Origin: an uncultured Pseudomonadota bacterium
Lineage (GTDB): Bacteria; Pseudomonadota; Gammaproteobacteria; Steroidobacterales; Steroidobacteraceae
Reading direction: 5' to 3'
Assembly: GCA_903862885.1 (NCBI GenBank)
Contig: CAIOZU010000001.1
Span: 1 to 40,870, forward strand
DNA: 40,870 bases
Positions 1 through 12,455 of this stretch are shown here, piece after piece. The notes beneath the pieces were generated by a model. It was not told where the DNA came from. It worked only from the letters and a program-made list of their open reading frames with translations, and did no database searches. Position numbers and translations under genes: made by a program. Numbering within the stretch: position 1 is the first letter of the stretch; each line of letters opens with the position of its first letter.

Positions 1-499
1 CTGGAACGACGTTGAGGTCTACCGAAAGTCGACCGGCACGGGCCAACCGACACCGTAAACGCGGGGTTTCTATGGGAGTTCCGAGGTCAGGGCGTAGTAT
101 CACCAGCAGTACCTCGCGAAGAATCCAAATGGCTACTGCGGGATCGGGGGATGCGGAGTTCCCTTTAAATCTGCGGAGTGACCGGTGGGGGAGAAGGCGT
201 AGCGGCTGGCGTGCCCCGGATTCCATCAGCAAGCCAAGGGATTACCTATTCATGAGGTTCTCTTTCCCGAGTTGCGCGATATTCAACTGGACGACGAGCG
301 AAATGTCGTCGGTATGACCTGGCAATCGCCTGAGCTTGCCGTGCTCCTCAAAACGCGCGATCGAATGATTGAGGAGTTACACGCTGGTCTCGACTGACGC
401 GGGTGATCGCATCGAACGTCGATAGAGTGATTGAGTGTGGTTCGGGGGCTGCGTTCTACACCGCCGCCCCCGACCCGTTAGTTACCCTTCAGGCGGACT
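1..499. other. Gene-poor left edge with a possible 3' gene remnant
   Basis: No complete gene is supported here. On the plus strand one frame stays open from about 200 to the TGA near 397 and ends in a protein-like stretch (ELRDIQLDDERNVVG, then LLKTRDRMIEELHAGLD). It has no convincing start or ribosome site and is preceded by an in-frame stop near 196. It could be the tail of a decayed gene. I do not recognise the family. Confidence 0.2.
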
Positions 500-2101
500 T
501 CAGGGTATTGCGAAATCATCGAGCAAGATCAGACCGATCGGCGCTCCGCCATCTACGGCGTCACGCGCAACGGCGGTATAGATGCCACGGTTCGCGACCC
601 TGATCGTCGCTGGACCGATGACCGCGGTCTGGGTGCCGGCCGACGTCACGGTGACATCGTATGAGCCGGCCGCCAGGCTAAGGAAGCCTGTGAAGTCCTT
701 GAACTTCACCGACGTCAAGACGGGGGTGGCCGTCGCGATCCCCGCGTTGGGGGCCGTCAGATAGACGTCGACGTCCCCTGCGGTCGGTGAGCCGTGGACC
801 ACTCGAATTTTAGCTTGCGTCGCCAGTCGACGCCGATCATCGGTCGTGACCAGAGGCTCAATGGTGGCCAGCGTGCCGACCGCGTAGACGGAGTACTGAC
901 GCCCTGCAGCCAGTGTCAGTGGGGTATCGATGACCACCACACTCGAGTTACTGGCAGGCGTTACCTGGACACTCTGGAGAAACGTGGGAGGGAGTGACAA
1001 GTAGTTGGTGAAGTGAGAAAAGGCCAGCGAAGACACGACGGGCGAGTCGAAGCTACTGTTCGCATACACGTTAACCGCCGGTGCATCGGCAACGTCGTGA
1101 ATGACGCGAACCGTGGCGGGCGTGCCGACGTCTAGGATCTGGCTATTATTGCCAGCTGCATCGGTGACTGCGAGCGTGATGGGGGCCGATCCGGGGCCCG
1201 TATTTTGCTCTGCAACGACCAAGAGGTCGGCGCCGGCGGGCAGGGACACTGAGCCCGAGTCGAACACGACCTCTGTCGGCTGCCCGGCGACCGTCACCCG
1301 GATCTGGTACGTACCCGCTGGCACCGACACCGGTCCAAGCGTGCCCTTGAAACTGAAGGTGCCCAGTGGCGTTGCCTCGGCTAAAGCCGCCGTTGGCGCA
1401 GTCACGTACACGTCCACGGATGGCGCATTAGGTGCGGCATGGAAGACCTGCACGCGCGCTTGGGTGGAGGTGACCGGTGGCACGGGTCGAGTGAAGATCT
1501 GGGGCCCTAGATTAGCCACAGCGCCTTCGGCAATGACGACGTACTGTGTATCTGCTTCCAGAGGCAAGTCGGTCGGCGCGACGACAGTGGTTGGAGAGCC
1601 GGGGGTCCGCGCCTGTACCGAGACGCTGTGCGTGCCAGGCGTCAAGACGGCAACGCGGCTGCCCTGACCGAAGTCCAAATTCGAGATCGCTTTGACGCCG
1701 TCTAAAATGACATCGACCGCGGGTGCGTCAGGCGAGGCATGCAGCACTTGAACGTAAGTGGCGAAGACTCTGATCTGAACCGACGCGGTGAGGTCGGCCG
1801 ATGTCGCGGTGATCGTTACGGTGCCGGGGCCTACGCCGGTCACTAATCCCGTGGAGCTGACCGTGGCGACCGCTGTTGCCGACGAGAAATACTTCAGGCC
1901 GGTTGATTGCGCAACGATCTTCCCGTCCGAGTCCGTTCCGCTCACGGTCAGTTGCGAGGTCGCGCCGATGGCGATGCTGGAGTTGGAGGCGGCTACGGCG
2001 ATCGACACCAAGTGAGAGGAGGAGTGGTGGCATCCCGCTAACCCGATAACAAGTCCTAACATAGCGGCCACCACCGCCATGGACTTCCGAATAATTTGCA
2101 T
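500..2101 (-). CDS. DUF4397-repeat lipoprotein with N-terminal Ig-like (BIG2) domain
   Basis: A 533-residue predicted lipoprotein. A charged start (MQIIRK), a hydrophobic stretch and a lipobox L21-A22-G23-C24 predict lipidation at Cys24. Residues about 30-112 form an Ig-like group 2 fold with the usual ending (VTGVGPGTVTITATSADL). The rest is four beta-rich DUF4397 modules starting near residues 115, 215, 330 and 430, each opening with a V-x-V-x-H-x-(S/A) pattern such as QVLHASPDAPAVDV. The family is extracytoplasmic and has no known enzymatic role; surface display or cell-envelope binding is inference. The start is supported by AGAGGTGT just upstream of the ATG. It is read alone; the next gene on the same strand is katG, more than 500 bp upstream. 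Confidence 0.85.
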   Translation of the reverse strand: MQIIRKSMAVVAAMLGLVIGLAGCHHSSSHLVSIAVAASNSSIAIGATSQLTVSGTDSDGKIVAQSTGLKYFSSATAVATVSSTGLVTGVGPGTVTITATSADLTASVQIRVFATYVQVLHASPDAPAVDVILDGVKAISNLDFGQGSRVAVLTPGTHSVSVQARTPGSPTTVVAPTDLPLEADTQYVVIAEGAVANLGPQIFTRPVPPVTSTQARVQVFHAAPNAPSVDVYVTAPTAALAEATPLGTFSFKGTLGPVSVPAGTYQIRVTVAGQPTEVVFDSGSVSLPAGADLLVVAEQNTGPGSAPITLAVTDAAGNNSQILDVGTPATVRVIHDVADAPAVNVYANSSFDSPVVSSLAFSHFTNYLSLPPTFLQSVQVTPASNSSVVVIDTPLTLAAGRQYSVYAVGTLATIEPLVTTDDRRRLATQAKIRVVHGSPTAGDVDVYLTAPNAGIATATPVLTSVKFKDFTGFLSLAAGSYDVTVTSAGTQTAVIGPATIRVANRGIYTAVARDAVDGGAPIGLILLDDFAIP

Positions 2102-2647
2102 ACACCTCTAAAGAAATAGAAAAAGGTAATCAATCGAGCACGACGCCCTGAGCAGACTTTGGTATTTTTGCCCTTCAGTGCCAAATTATTAAAATTTGTT
2201 CACGTTTTGTCAATGTAATTCTTCAAATAGACCTGTGCAAGTCCTGTACAACTGGCAAGTCCTGTCCAAAGCGGTCGTTTGACCTCCTGAGGCAGCTCCC
2301 AAAGCCCCATCCCATGCGAGGCAAGGGATGCGAATGGGGCGCACGCACACAGCTGACACCTGCGCTGTCGACTCTCCGGTGCAATGCCATGGCGTCGTCT
2401 ACCCGTGCGGTGAGCCGGTGGTGCGTGCCTGAATACGAATGGGCAGAGACAGAAGATCGCGCTGCAGAGCCCTGCCACCGACAAACGCCGTTTCCATCCG
2501 TGAGGTCGCGAAACGGTCAGCGCCCGCGTGCAAGGCGCTTGTGCCATCGGCTGCGCGTGGCCCAACCCGTCGCCGGTCCTTGTTTCACCGACATGACGGG
2601 CTTGATTTGGCTTGGCTGCGGCGGCGTTTACCTGCGATCGTGTGCGC
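2102..2647. other. Intergenic region with an 18-nt-period direct repeat
   Basis: No gene is supported here; open frames on both strands are compositionally poor and lack ribosome sites. An AT-rich block at about 2180-2225 lies upstream of the leftward lipoprotein gene and may carry its promoter. A direct repeat (CAAGTCCTGTACAA at 2238-2251, CAAGTCCTGTCCAA at 2256-2269) has a period of 18 nt and could be a paired operator, though nothing identifies a binding protein. Confidence 0.35.
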
Positions 2648-5378
<2,731 letters not shown>

Positions 5379-7952
5379 ATGACTTCTAAAACGTCACTGG
5401 CCGGTCTCAGTCGCCAGGTGGCCGCTGCGCGTTTGGCAACGGCGGGCTATAACGAGTTGCCGACGCCCGATCAGCGGGGGCCGTTGCGCATTTTGGCTCA
5501 GGTGCTCAAGGAGCCCATGTTCGCGCTTCTGATCGCCGGTGGCATCGTCTATCTCTTGCTGGGGGATCGACTCGAGGCGATTTTGTTGCTGATCTTTGCC
5601 TCCTTGTCCGTTGTGATCACTTTGGTACAGGAATGGCGCAGCGAAAAAGTATTAGATGCGCTTCGTCAGCTCGCAAGCCCACGAGCACTGGTGATCCGTG
5701 ACGGACATCGTCTGCAAATCCCCGGACGTGAGGTGGTGCCAGGCGATTTACTGGTGCTGTCGGAGGGTGAACGGGTGCCGGCGGATGCGGCCTTGCTGAC
5801 CGCCGATGATCTGATGGTAGATGAGTCTTTACTCACGGGAGAGTCTTTGCCGGTCTTAAAAAAATCGGACGCGACCCACTATCTCATGACCACCCTCGAC
5901 GTGCAGCCAGCGGCACTGACGCAGAATAACGTGTTCGCGGGCACGCTCGTTGTGCGTGGCGCCGGCAAGGCCATGGTCTATGGGACGGGCGCGCAAAGTG
6001 AAATGGGAAAGATCGGCAAAGCGATCGGTTCAATTGACACCGAGCAGCCGCGACTCCATCAGGAGCTGCGGTGGTTGGTTCGTGACTTTGCGATCGTCGG
6101 CGCCCTGACCGGATTACTGTCAGTCCTGTTATTTGGGCTGTTGAGGGGTTCGTGGCTGCAGGGCCTGTTGGGTGGCATTGCGCTTGGCATGTCGATGTTG
6201 CCTGAGGAATTTCCGCTGGTGGTGACGGTCTTTATGGCGATGGGTGCGTGGCGCATCTCTCAGGCGAGAGTGCTGACTCGTCGTGCGAGTGCCGTCGAGT
6301 CACTGGGTTCGATCACCGTGTTGTGTACGGATAAGACAGGGACACTCACAGAAAATCGCATGCGTGTGGTGTCGGTTAGTGGATCCACAGGGCCGCTCAG
6401 TGCTTTGGGGTTGCTGCCGCTGCCCGCGGTGTCGCGCGACGTGTTGGCGACTGCGGTATGGGCTTGCCAGCGAGATCCTGTTGATCCCATGGATGTGGCC
6501 TTATACGCCGTGGCGACCGACCGGCAAGAGGTTCGTGAGTCCTTAAGCGACACCCTTCGCTTAGTGCGAACCTACGGCATCAGTCCCCAGTTAAGTGCAG
6601 TCGTCAATGTGCTGGTAGATGACTCAAGCCGTGACCGATTTGCGGTTGCCAAAGGGAGTATCGAGGCGATCGCGCAGCTGTGTCGGATGCCCTCCGCGGA
6701 CTATGCAGAGGTGCTTAAGCAGATGGATGTCGTCGCCGCTCAGGGCATGCGAGTGCTTGCTGTCGCGCGGGCCGATATCCTCATGGGCGCTCAGCAGACA
6801 GAGTTGCCCGATTCGCCGACCGAATTTCGTTTTAGCTACTTGGGTTGTGTCGCTTTTGCAGACCCGGTGCGTGCCAGTGTGGCCGCCGCGGTGGCCGAGT
6901 GCCATTCCGCAGGGATACGTGTGGTGATGGTGACCGGGGATTATCCGGCGACGGCGTGCGCGATCGGTCGGCAAGCGGGTCTTGACGTCTCGCGCTACCT
7001 CACGGGGGATGAGCTCGAGGCGCTCAGCGACGCGGAGCTCACAGAGCGTGTTCGCGCCACATGCATCTATGCCCGCGTGCGGCCGCATCAGAAGCTCAGG
7101 ATTGTGCAGAGTCTGAAGGCCAATGGTGAGATCGTGGGCATGACCGGTGATGGCGTCAATGATGCGCCGGCGCTTAAGGCGGCACATATTGGTGTGGCGA
7201 TGGGGGGTCGGGGTAGCGATGTGGCGCGTGAGGCGGCCGCTTTGGTGTTGCTCGATGATGATTTTGGCTCCATCGTTAAAACGATCCGTCTCGGTCGCCG
7301 GATTTACGACAATCTGCGCAAAGCCGTTGAATACATTATTGCGGTACATATTCCTATTGCTGGCATCGCGATGTTGCCCTTGCTATTTGGATTGCCACTG
7401 ATGCTGGCGCCGATTCACATTGCTTTTTTGGAAATGATCATTGATCCAGCGTGCTCTATGGTGTTTGAGGCGGAGAGCGAGGAGCGCGATGTGATGCATC
7501 GGCCGCCCCGCGGCGCCACGGTGCGGCTGTTGATACCGCGGCGCATGGTGTGGGCGCTGATTCAGGGTGGGGTCGCGTTCATGGTGGTGGCTGGTGTGCT
7601 ATTCACAGCGGTCGCGATGAAGATGCCGGAGCCTGATATGCGCGCGTTGGTGTTTGCGTGTCTTGTGCTCATCAACATGGGGCTCATTATTGTGAACCGT
7701 TCCTTTGAGTCCTCTCTTTCGGAGGCACTGAGGCGGCCAAATAAGGTGCTGTGGTTGCTACTCGCGGGGGTGGTCTCCTTGCTCGCGGTCAGTTTGGCGT
7801 GGCCGCCCGCGCGGACTTTATTTCGCTTTGGACGCTTACATGGGGATGACGTCGCTGCCTGTCTGGTGATTGGGGTATTGAGTCTGCTTGGACTCGAGTG
7901 CATCAAATCACTGTGGTTTCGTGTGCCTAAGAGGGCAGCGGACGCGACCTAA
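5379..7952 (+). CDS. Cation-transporting P-type ATPase (P2 class)
   Basis: An 857-residue ATP-driven cation pump of the inner membrane. Domain order is typical: an N-terminal cation-ATPase domain (about 5-70), an actuator domain with LLTGES near 155, phosphorylation motif DKTGT with D318, the nucleotide-binding domain, hinge TGDGVNDAP near 588-597, and six C-terminal membrane segments. Segment M4 carries PEEFP in place of the PEGLP of classic calcium pumps, and M6 carries EMIIDPACS. The transported ion therefore cannot be fixed by eye; calcium/PMR1-like or another divalent cation are candidates. The frame has a stop at 5367, so the ATG at 5379 is the only usual start. The nearest GGAGG lies about 20 nt upstream, which is too far for a normal Shine-Dalgarno. 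Confidence 0.93.
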   Translation: MTSKTSLAGLSRQVAAARLATAGYNELPTPDQRGPLRILAQVLKEPMFALLIAGGIVYLLLGDRLEAILLLIFASLSVVITLVQEWRSEKVLDALRQLASPRALVIRDGHRLQIPGREVVPGDLLVLSEGERVPADAALLTADDLMVDESLLTGESLPVLKKSDATHYLMTTLDVQPAALTQNNVFAGTLVVRGAGKAMVYGTGAQSEMGKIGKAIGSIDTEQPRLHQELRWLVRDFAIVGALTGLLSVLLFGLLRGSWLQGLLGGIALGMSMLPEEFPLVVTVFMAMGAWRISQARVLTRRASAVESLGSITVLCTDKTGTLTENRMRVVSVSGSTGPLSALGLLPLPAVSRDVLATAVWACQRDPVDPMDVALYAVATDRQEVRESLSDTLRLVRTYGISPQLSAVVNVLVDDSSRDRFAVAKGSIEAIAQLCRMPSADYAEVLKQMDVVAAQGMRVLAVARADILMGAQQTELPDSPTEFRFSYLGCVAFADPVRASVAAAVAECHSAGIRVVMVTGDYPATACAIGRQAGLDVSRYLTGDELEALSDAELTERVRATCIYARVRPHQKLRIVQSLKANGEIVGMTGDGVNDAPALKAAHIGVAMGGRGSDVAREAAALVLLDDDFGSIVKTIRLGRRIYDNLRKAVEYIIAVHIPIAGIAMLPLLFGLPLMLAPIHIAFLEMIIDPACSMVFEAESEERDVMHRPPRGATVRLLIPRRMVWALIQGGVAFMVVAGVLFTAVAMKMPEPDMRALVFACLVLINMGLIIVNRSFESSLSEALRRPNKVLWLLLAGVVSLLAVSLAWPPARTLFRFGRLHGDDVAACLVIGVLSLLGLECIKSLWFRVPKRAADAT

Positions 7953-7986
7953 GGTGTGCGCGCAGATGAGAGGTGTCGTCGGGCGC

Positions 7987-9126
7987 TCAGCGGGTGGGGT
8001 AAGCACTCATATAGGCCACCCAGGCGAGCATCAGGCTGAGGGCACAACTGATCATCATGTGGTGGACACCCAGCGCCTGGTAGACGTGACCCGCCATGGC
8101 GGGACCTACAATCGATCCCATGCCGAGCACCGCTGCGGGTAGCGCCGCGGCATGGCCGGTGATATCGAGCCGTGCCACGAGGCTTAAGCTAAAGGTCAGT
8201 ACAAAAGTGGCTAAGGTCACGAATAACGTGGCACCGACAGCAAAGCCCACGGGTGTTGGCCAATAGCTAATTAAAAATAGACCCGCCAATACACTGATGA
8301 ACGCCAGGGTCATGGGGACTCGTCGGGCACCGATGCGACCCCACTCACCGGTCACCAGTGCCACGACGCTGCTGGTGGCGACGGCGATCGCCAGCACCGT
8401 GCCCGAGTACTGCGGAGTAAGACCCGCCTGCAGGGCCACACGGTCCAAGAAAGACCACGCGCCGGTGATCCCAAGATACGCCCCCATGACAGCGCCTAAG
8501 GCAAGGACCACGGGCAGATGACGATGAGTGTCTGTTGCGCCTCGTTGAACCGCAGCGCGCGGGGGCGTGAGGGAAGCGCGTTTCGGCAGCAGTGCCGCGG
8601 TCAGGGCGACGAGGGCATTCGTGGCCAACAGCAGCACGAAGAGCGGCACTTTGTCGCCACCAGGACGGGCCAGTAAGGGCATCACAGGCAGTAACAGCAC
8701 GCCCGGTGCGCTCCCCAGTCCCCATTGCCATGCAAAGGCGCGACTGGGGTTGCTGCTTTGTGCCAGCAGGGCAATCATCAGCGTATAGACGCCGCCAAAC
8801 CCGAGTCCGGAGAGCGTGAAGACCGTCATCAAGGCGGCGACCGATTGACAGTTGATCGCGGCCGCTAAGGCGCTGCCACCGATTAACAAAAAGACCGTGG
8901 TCGCTGCTCGAAGCGGTGACCAGCGCAACCAGAAAGGAGCGCTGAGCGCGATCAGTGTGGCGCCGATGCTGTAGCAGGCGCCAATATCACCTAATTGGCT
9001 ATCGGATAAACGGTGTGCAGCGGCCAAGGCACTGAGCAGCAGCGGCATGGCGGTACGCACCGAAAAATGGGTGCTGGTGAGTGCCGCTGCACACCATGCG
9101 ATTTTAAGTTCGCTGGGCTGGTTCAT
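7987..9126 (-). CDS. MFS transporter
   Basis: A 379-residue integral membrane protein with about twelve hydrophobic segments and the two-halved layout of the major facilitator superfamily. The first half has the small-residue helices GDIGACYSIGATLIAL and LSGLGFGGVYTLMIALL; the second has GAVMGAYLGITGAWSF. The substrate cannot be told from sequence. It ends 59 nt upstream of the start side of the APC permease region and shares its strand with that permease and with the cupin, so the three may be co-transcribed. It converges with the P-type ATPase, leaving 34 bp between stops. Confidence 0.85.
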   Translation of the reverse strand: MNQPSELKIAWCAAALTSTHFSVRTAMPLLLSALAAAHRLSDSQLGDIGACYSIGATLIALSAPFWLRWSPLRAATTVFLLIGGSALAAAINCQSVAALMTVFTLSGLGFGGVYTLMIALLAQSSNPSRAFAWQWGLGSAPGVLLLPVMPLLARPGGDKVPLFVLLLATNALVALTAALLPKRASLTPPRAAVQRGATDTHRHLPVVLALGAVMGAYLGITGAWSFLDRVALQAGLTPQYSGTVLAIAVATSSVVALVTGEWGRIGARRVPMTLAFISVLAGLFLISYWPTPVGFAVGATLFVTLATFVLTFSLSLVARLDITGHAAALPAAVLGMGSIVGPAMAGHVYQALGVHHMMISCALSLMLAWVAYMSAYPTR

Positions 9127-9185
9127 GGGAGCTCAGCACAGAGTGCGCGAGTGCGGTGTCGAGTGCAGTCGCGTGGCGTACGTGG

Positions 9186-10601
9186 TCAGTGGAGTTCAGA
9201 TCGGTAGTCGGCCGACTGATCCCGTGTTACGCCGGCGAGCACGGTGCTCATGGGCCGCGTACGCACCCAACCGTACCAGCCGATGCCGACGAGGAGATAA
9301 AGAACAAAGTAGAGCGGAAATACATCGAGAGGGGCAGCGGGGCGTGGCCAGACCGTGGCAATCATGGGCGGGATCATGCAGGCGATGGCCAGCGCAGAGA
9401 TGCACATGCTCGATAAGGTGAGCTTGCCAATGCGCTTTAAATAGACGGGTGCCGCCAGTGACACGGCCACATACACGACCAGAAAGCCATAAGTCGCGAT
9501 GGTGCTTAAGTCATTAAAGATGTCGAGTACCGAAATTCCTTCATGTAACAAAGCCGCCGGCACCAAAAACACCAGTAGGGCTGCGATCGAGACCGCATGA
9601 TGCGGTGTGTCATTGGTCAGGTGGGCTTTGGCGAGTTGCGGATGCAAGATCCCATGCCGACCCATCGTGAAAATGATGCGAGCGCCCGCACTGATGCTGG
9701 CTAAGGTGCACGCGAATAGACTGATGACCGCGCCGATCGAAATCAGTACGCCCAGCATCGGTTGGCCGATGCTGGCTGATAAATCATTGAATGGCGCAGT
9801 GCTGTCGCCCAATGCAACCGGCAGACCCTTAAAGCCCAGCACCGCGATATACGCAGTGACCATAAAAAATAGGCCGCTGATAATCGCAGACAAAATAACT
9901 GAGCGTGGAATCGTTCTGAGTGGATTGCGTGCCTCCTCACCTAAGGTGGTGGCGCTCTCGAAGCCTACATAACTAAAGAAGGCAAGAATCAGTCCTGCTT
10001 TGAGGCCGTGTAGATCTAAATGCGATACGTCCAGCTGGCTCGTGTCCAGCGCACTGCCATGTTTGTCGACGATGAGTACGCCGACTACCAGGATCAGCAG
10101 CATCGAGGCAACTTCCAGTATGAGCATGACGCGCGTGGATAAATTGACATCTCGATAGGCGGTCCACCACGCGAGTCCTGAGCCAATGGCGAACAAGACC
10201 AGTGGCGGTGTGTGCCACTGCAGCGTATCCAGCAGTAAGCCCGCGTAATTGACCGACGCCGATAGAACAGACGAGGCGGTCAATAGGTACGCCAGAATCA
10301 GACACCAGCCGGTGACAAAGCCTACGTTGATGCCAAGCCCTCGGGTCACGTAGGAGTACAGCGATCCCGGCGTGGCCGATCGTTTAGCGAATTGGTTGAT
10401 GTTAGTGCCCACCAGCACCAGTCCAATGGTCGCGAACAGGTAGGCAAGCCACGTGGCAGGACCTGCGGAGGCGAAGACCAAGGGGACGATGACGACCGGG
10501 GTGAGCGTCGGTGAGATGTTGGCCACCGACTGCGATAGGGTCTCTGGAAAACTGAGACAAGTGGCTCGTAGGCCATAGTGGCCTTTGCTGGGGGTGCTCA
10601 T
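9186..10601 (-). CDS. APC-superfamily amino acid/amine permease
   Basis: A 471-residue inner-membrane permease of the amino acid-polyamine-organocation superfamily with about twelve membrane segments. The N-terminus has the helix-1 unwound motif region (SQSVANISPTLTPVVIVPLVF). The segment FFSYVGFESATTLGEEARNP in the middle is the family's helix-6 signature followed by the conserved E-E-x-x-x-P loop. The substrate is unknown. It lies between a cupin (93 nt upstream) and an MFS transporter (59 nt downstream), which suggests a small uptake/catabolism unit for an amino acid or amine. Confidence 0.9.
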   Translation of the reverse strand: MSTPSKGHYGLRATCLSFPETLSQSVANISPTLTPVVIVPLVFASAGPATWLAYLFATIGLVLVGTNINQFAKRSATPGSLYSYVTRGLGINVGFVTGWCLILAYLLTASSVLSASVNYAGLLLDTLQWHTPPLVLFAIGSGLAWWTAYRDVNLSTRVMLILEVASMLLILVVGVLIVDKHGSALDTSQLDVSHLDLHGLKAGLILAFFSYVGFESATTLGEEARNPLRTIPRSVILSAIISGLFFMVTAYIAVLGFKGLPVALGDSTAPFNDLSASIGQPMLGVLISIGAVISLFACTLASISAGARIIFTMGRHGILHPQLAKAHLTNDTPHHAVSIAALLVFLVPAALLHEGISVLDIFNDLSTIATYGFLVVYVAVSLAAPVYLKRIGKLTLSSMCISALAIACMIPPMIATVWPRPAAPLDVFPLYFVLYLLVGIGWYGWVRTRPMSTVLAGVTRDQSADYRSELH

Positions 10602-10694
10602 CAGGACTCTCTGTGCTGTGGGTCGGTCGATCTCAAGAAACGAGTGCTAGCCGATGGCAGCGACGGGCGTCTGGCTGATGTGCGTCGCGCGCAC

Positions 10695-11051
10695 TCAGTG
10701 TCCTAAACCAAAGACATAGTATTTGCGGATGGTCTCGTGCACCGTCCAAATGCCTTGTGCACCGGCTTCCACAACAAACACATCGCCGGCTTTGAGTTCT
10801 ACGGGTGGCTGGCCCTTCACTTCGATGGTGCAGCGGCCGGCTAATAAGTGACAGTACTCCCACGCGTCGTATTGAATGGACCACACGCCGGGACTGGATT
10901 CCCAGATGCCTGCCAACAGCTTGCCGTCGTCTGAGGTGTGTAGGTTCCACGTCTTCGTGTGCGGATCGCCACTGACCGCGGTGCCGGGCCATGGTGCATC
11001 GGTCTCTAGGGGTGCGGAGAGCGTTTTAAAGTCAAGCACTCGATTGGCCAT
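10695..11051 (-). CDS. Cupin domain protein (Cupin_3/DUF861-like)
   Basis: A small single-domain cupin of 118 residues. The beta-barrel motifs are visible: EYCHLLAGRCTIEV for motif 1 and ELKAGDVFVVEAGAQGIWTV for motif 2. The tail (TVHETIRKYYVFG) is typical of Cupin_3 proteins related to EutQ and ureidoglycine aminohydrolase. Such proteins often sit next to APC permeases in amine catabolism, as here. Enzymatic activity is not shown by the sequence. It is probably the first gene of a leftward cupin-permease-MFS unit. Confidence 0.8.
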   Translation of the reverse strand: MANRVLDFKTLSAPLETDAPWPGTAVSGDPHTKTWNLHTSDDGKLLAGIWESSPGVWSIQYDAWEYCHLLAGRCTIEVKGQPPVELKAGDVFVVEAGAQGIWTVHETIRKYYVFGLGH

Positions 11052-11121
11052 GAATTTCCCTTTACCCGTTAAAATGAGGCGTTTTAGTGTGTGGACGCGT
11101 GGTCTACGCTGAGACGGTACC

Positions 11122-11469
11122 GTGTCAAGGCGTAGAGATCAACTGCCGCCATCCGCGCCTGTGTCAGGAGTCGGGCGTGCGCGTCCCCTTTTTGTGTTGC
11201 GGGGGGCTTCGCTGAGTGCCCCTGTTGGCACGGTCGGCCTACCCTGCAACGCCGTGTGCTTGACGCGACAGACCCCCATCACCGGGTATGAGGGTTGGGG
11301 TGAGAGTGATGTGGAAGAAAGAGATGCGGCATTAGAGCGTGTCTATCCGGATCGTGCCGCCGCAAAGCCATTGGCCCACCAGGCACGACACGGGCTGCTA
11401 GCCAACGGCCGCACCGAGTCTGAGCACGTAAAGACCTTAAGCGCGTGGCTGTTGGCGAATGCCGCCTAA
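11122..11469 (+). CDS. Hypothetical ORF, weak support
   Basis: A 115-codon GTG-started frame in an otherwise empty 470-bp interval between two leftward genes. The C-terminal half (EERDAALERVYPDRAAAKP, then EHVKTLSAWLLANAA) looks like a soluble helical protein, while the first half is Arg/Pro-rich and looks non-coding. A shorter gene starting near 11310 is possible. I do not recognise a family and no ribosome site is evident. Confidence 0.25.
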   Translation: MSRRRDQLPPSAPVSGVGRARPLFVLRGASLSAPVGTVGLPCNAVCLTRQTPITGYEGWGESDVEERDAALERVYPDRAAAKPLAHQARHGLLANGRTESEHVKTLSAWLLANAA

Positions 11470-11524
11470 GCGTTGAGGAGGCGTGAGCTCAGGTGGTGCC
11501 TTGTTCTGAACGTAGTTGACTCGT

Positions 11525-12334
11525 TCAGTGTGTTTTTTTGTCATCCAGTGGAAAGCTCGATGCGCCACCGGATTCTAAGGCGCGGCCATCGCTCGGCGGC
11601 GTCGGTGCGCTGGGGGCACTGTCGCGGGTCGCTGGGGTGCTCTTAGCGCTGGGTGTCGTCCCAGTCACATGCTCAAGTTTTTGTAGCAAGGGGCGCGCGC
11701 TGGCCGGTGCCATCGGACCACCGGCCGCCATGATCTCGGAGCCCAAGATGCCCGGGTGCTGATAGTAGCTTTCATTGGCAGAGCCATCGATGGTGATGAT
11801 CGAACCATCGATCGCCACCCCCGCAAACAATCCCTTCGAGCGTGAGTAGCAATAGACTTCTGACAGTCCAATGTCGGTTGCGGCAGACGCCTGCCGGCCG
11901 ACCGGGCCTGCGGCCACTGACGCGTCCACTCCTAAGGTGAGCTTGCCGCCGGTGACGCCTTCTAGGCTTCGGCGGGTGGTGAAAATCAAAATAATGTCGC
12001 TGGTTTGGATGCCGGCTTGAAAGCCGATGCTGCCCCCTGCCAAGTTAATGAATACGGGGTTGCTCCAGTGGCCGTTGGTGTCGCGTGCGGACAGCACTCC
12101 TTTGCCACCACGACCCCCAAAAATCATACTGACCTTGACGACGGTGGGCAGCACCGCGATGGCTTCCGCGCGTTGTAGGAGCCAGTTGGGAACCGAGGAG
12201 TCAGGCATCGACTGTGTGTCGTTTAAGACGGCCGTGGCATCCGCCAGTCGGGCGTCTTCGCGGGTGCCGGCCAGCGCACTGGTGGTCAGGGCGAGGGATA
12301 AAACGACGGTCATGAGGCGGTGATGAATAGACAT
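11525..12334 (-). CDS. SYLF/YSC84-domain lipid-binding protein, secreted
   Basis: A 269-residue exported protein. The N-terminus is a signal peptide (MTVVLSLALTTSALA) ending near residue 23. The body is a SYLF (YSC84, formerly DUF500) domain: VLPTVVKVSMIFGGRGGKGVL, the glycine-rich AGGSIGFQAGIQTSDIIL and the region FAGVAIDGSIITID are all family landmarks. Eukaryotic SYLF domains bind phosphoinositides; the bacterial role, probably periplasmic, is not established. The C-terminal about 55 residues are low-complexity Pro/Ser/Thr. The ATG at 12334 is preceded by GGGAG at a good distance, better than the in-frame TTG two codons upstream. Confidence 0.88.
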   Translation of the reverse strand: MSIHHRLMTVVLSLALTTSALAGTREDARLADATAVLNDTQSMPDSSVPNWLLQRAEAIAVLPTVVKVSMIFGGRGGKGVLSARDTNGHWSNPVFINLAGGSIGFQAGIQTSDIILIFTTRRSLEGVTGGKLTLGVDASVAAGPVGRQASAATDIGLSEVYCYSRSKGLFAGVAIDGSIITIDGSANESYYQHPGILGSEIMAAGGPMAPASARPLLQKLEHVTGTTPSAKSTPATRDSAPSAPTPPSDGRALESGGASSFPLDDKKTH

Positions 12335-12455
12335 GAGCAACTCCCTGCAGGTGGTCTTAATAAGAAGACTCGAGGCACCTAAAATGGTTCCCTATCATAG
12401 CAGTGAATGGCTCCGTTTCCTCCTCAGCGGTGTTCGTGCGGTGGCGCACTTTGGA

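Noticed and set aside
1101-1667. 188-codon plus-strand frame
   Set aside because: Antisense shadow of the DUF4397 lipoprotein gene; Thr/Val/Gly-rich composition mirrors the opposite strand.
6624-7349. 241-codon minus-strand frame
   Set aside because: Antisense to the hinge region of the P-type ATPase, whose motifs are unmistakable.
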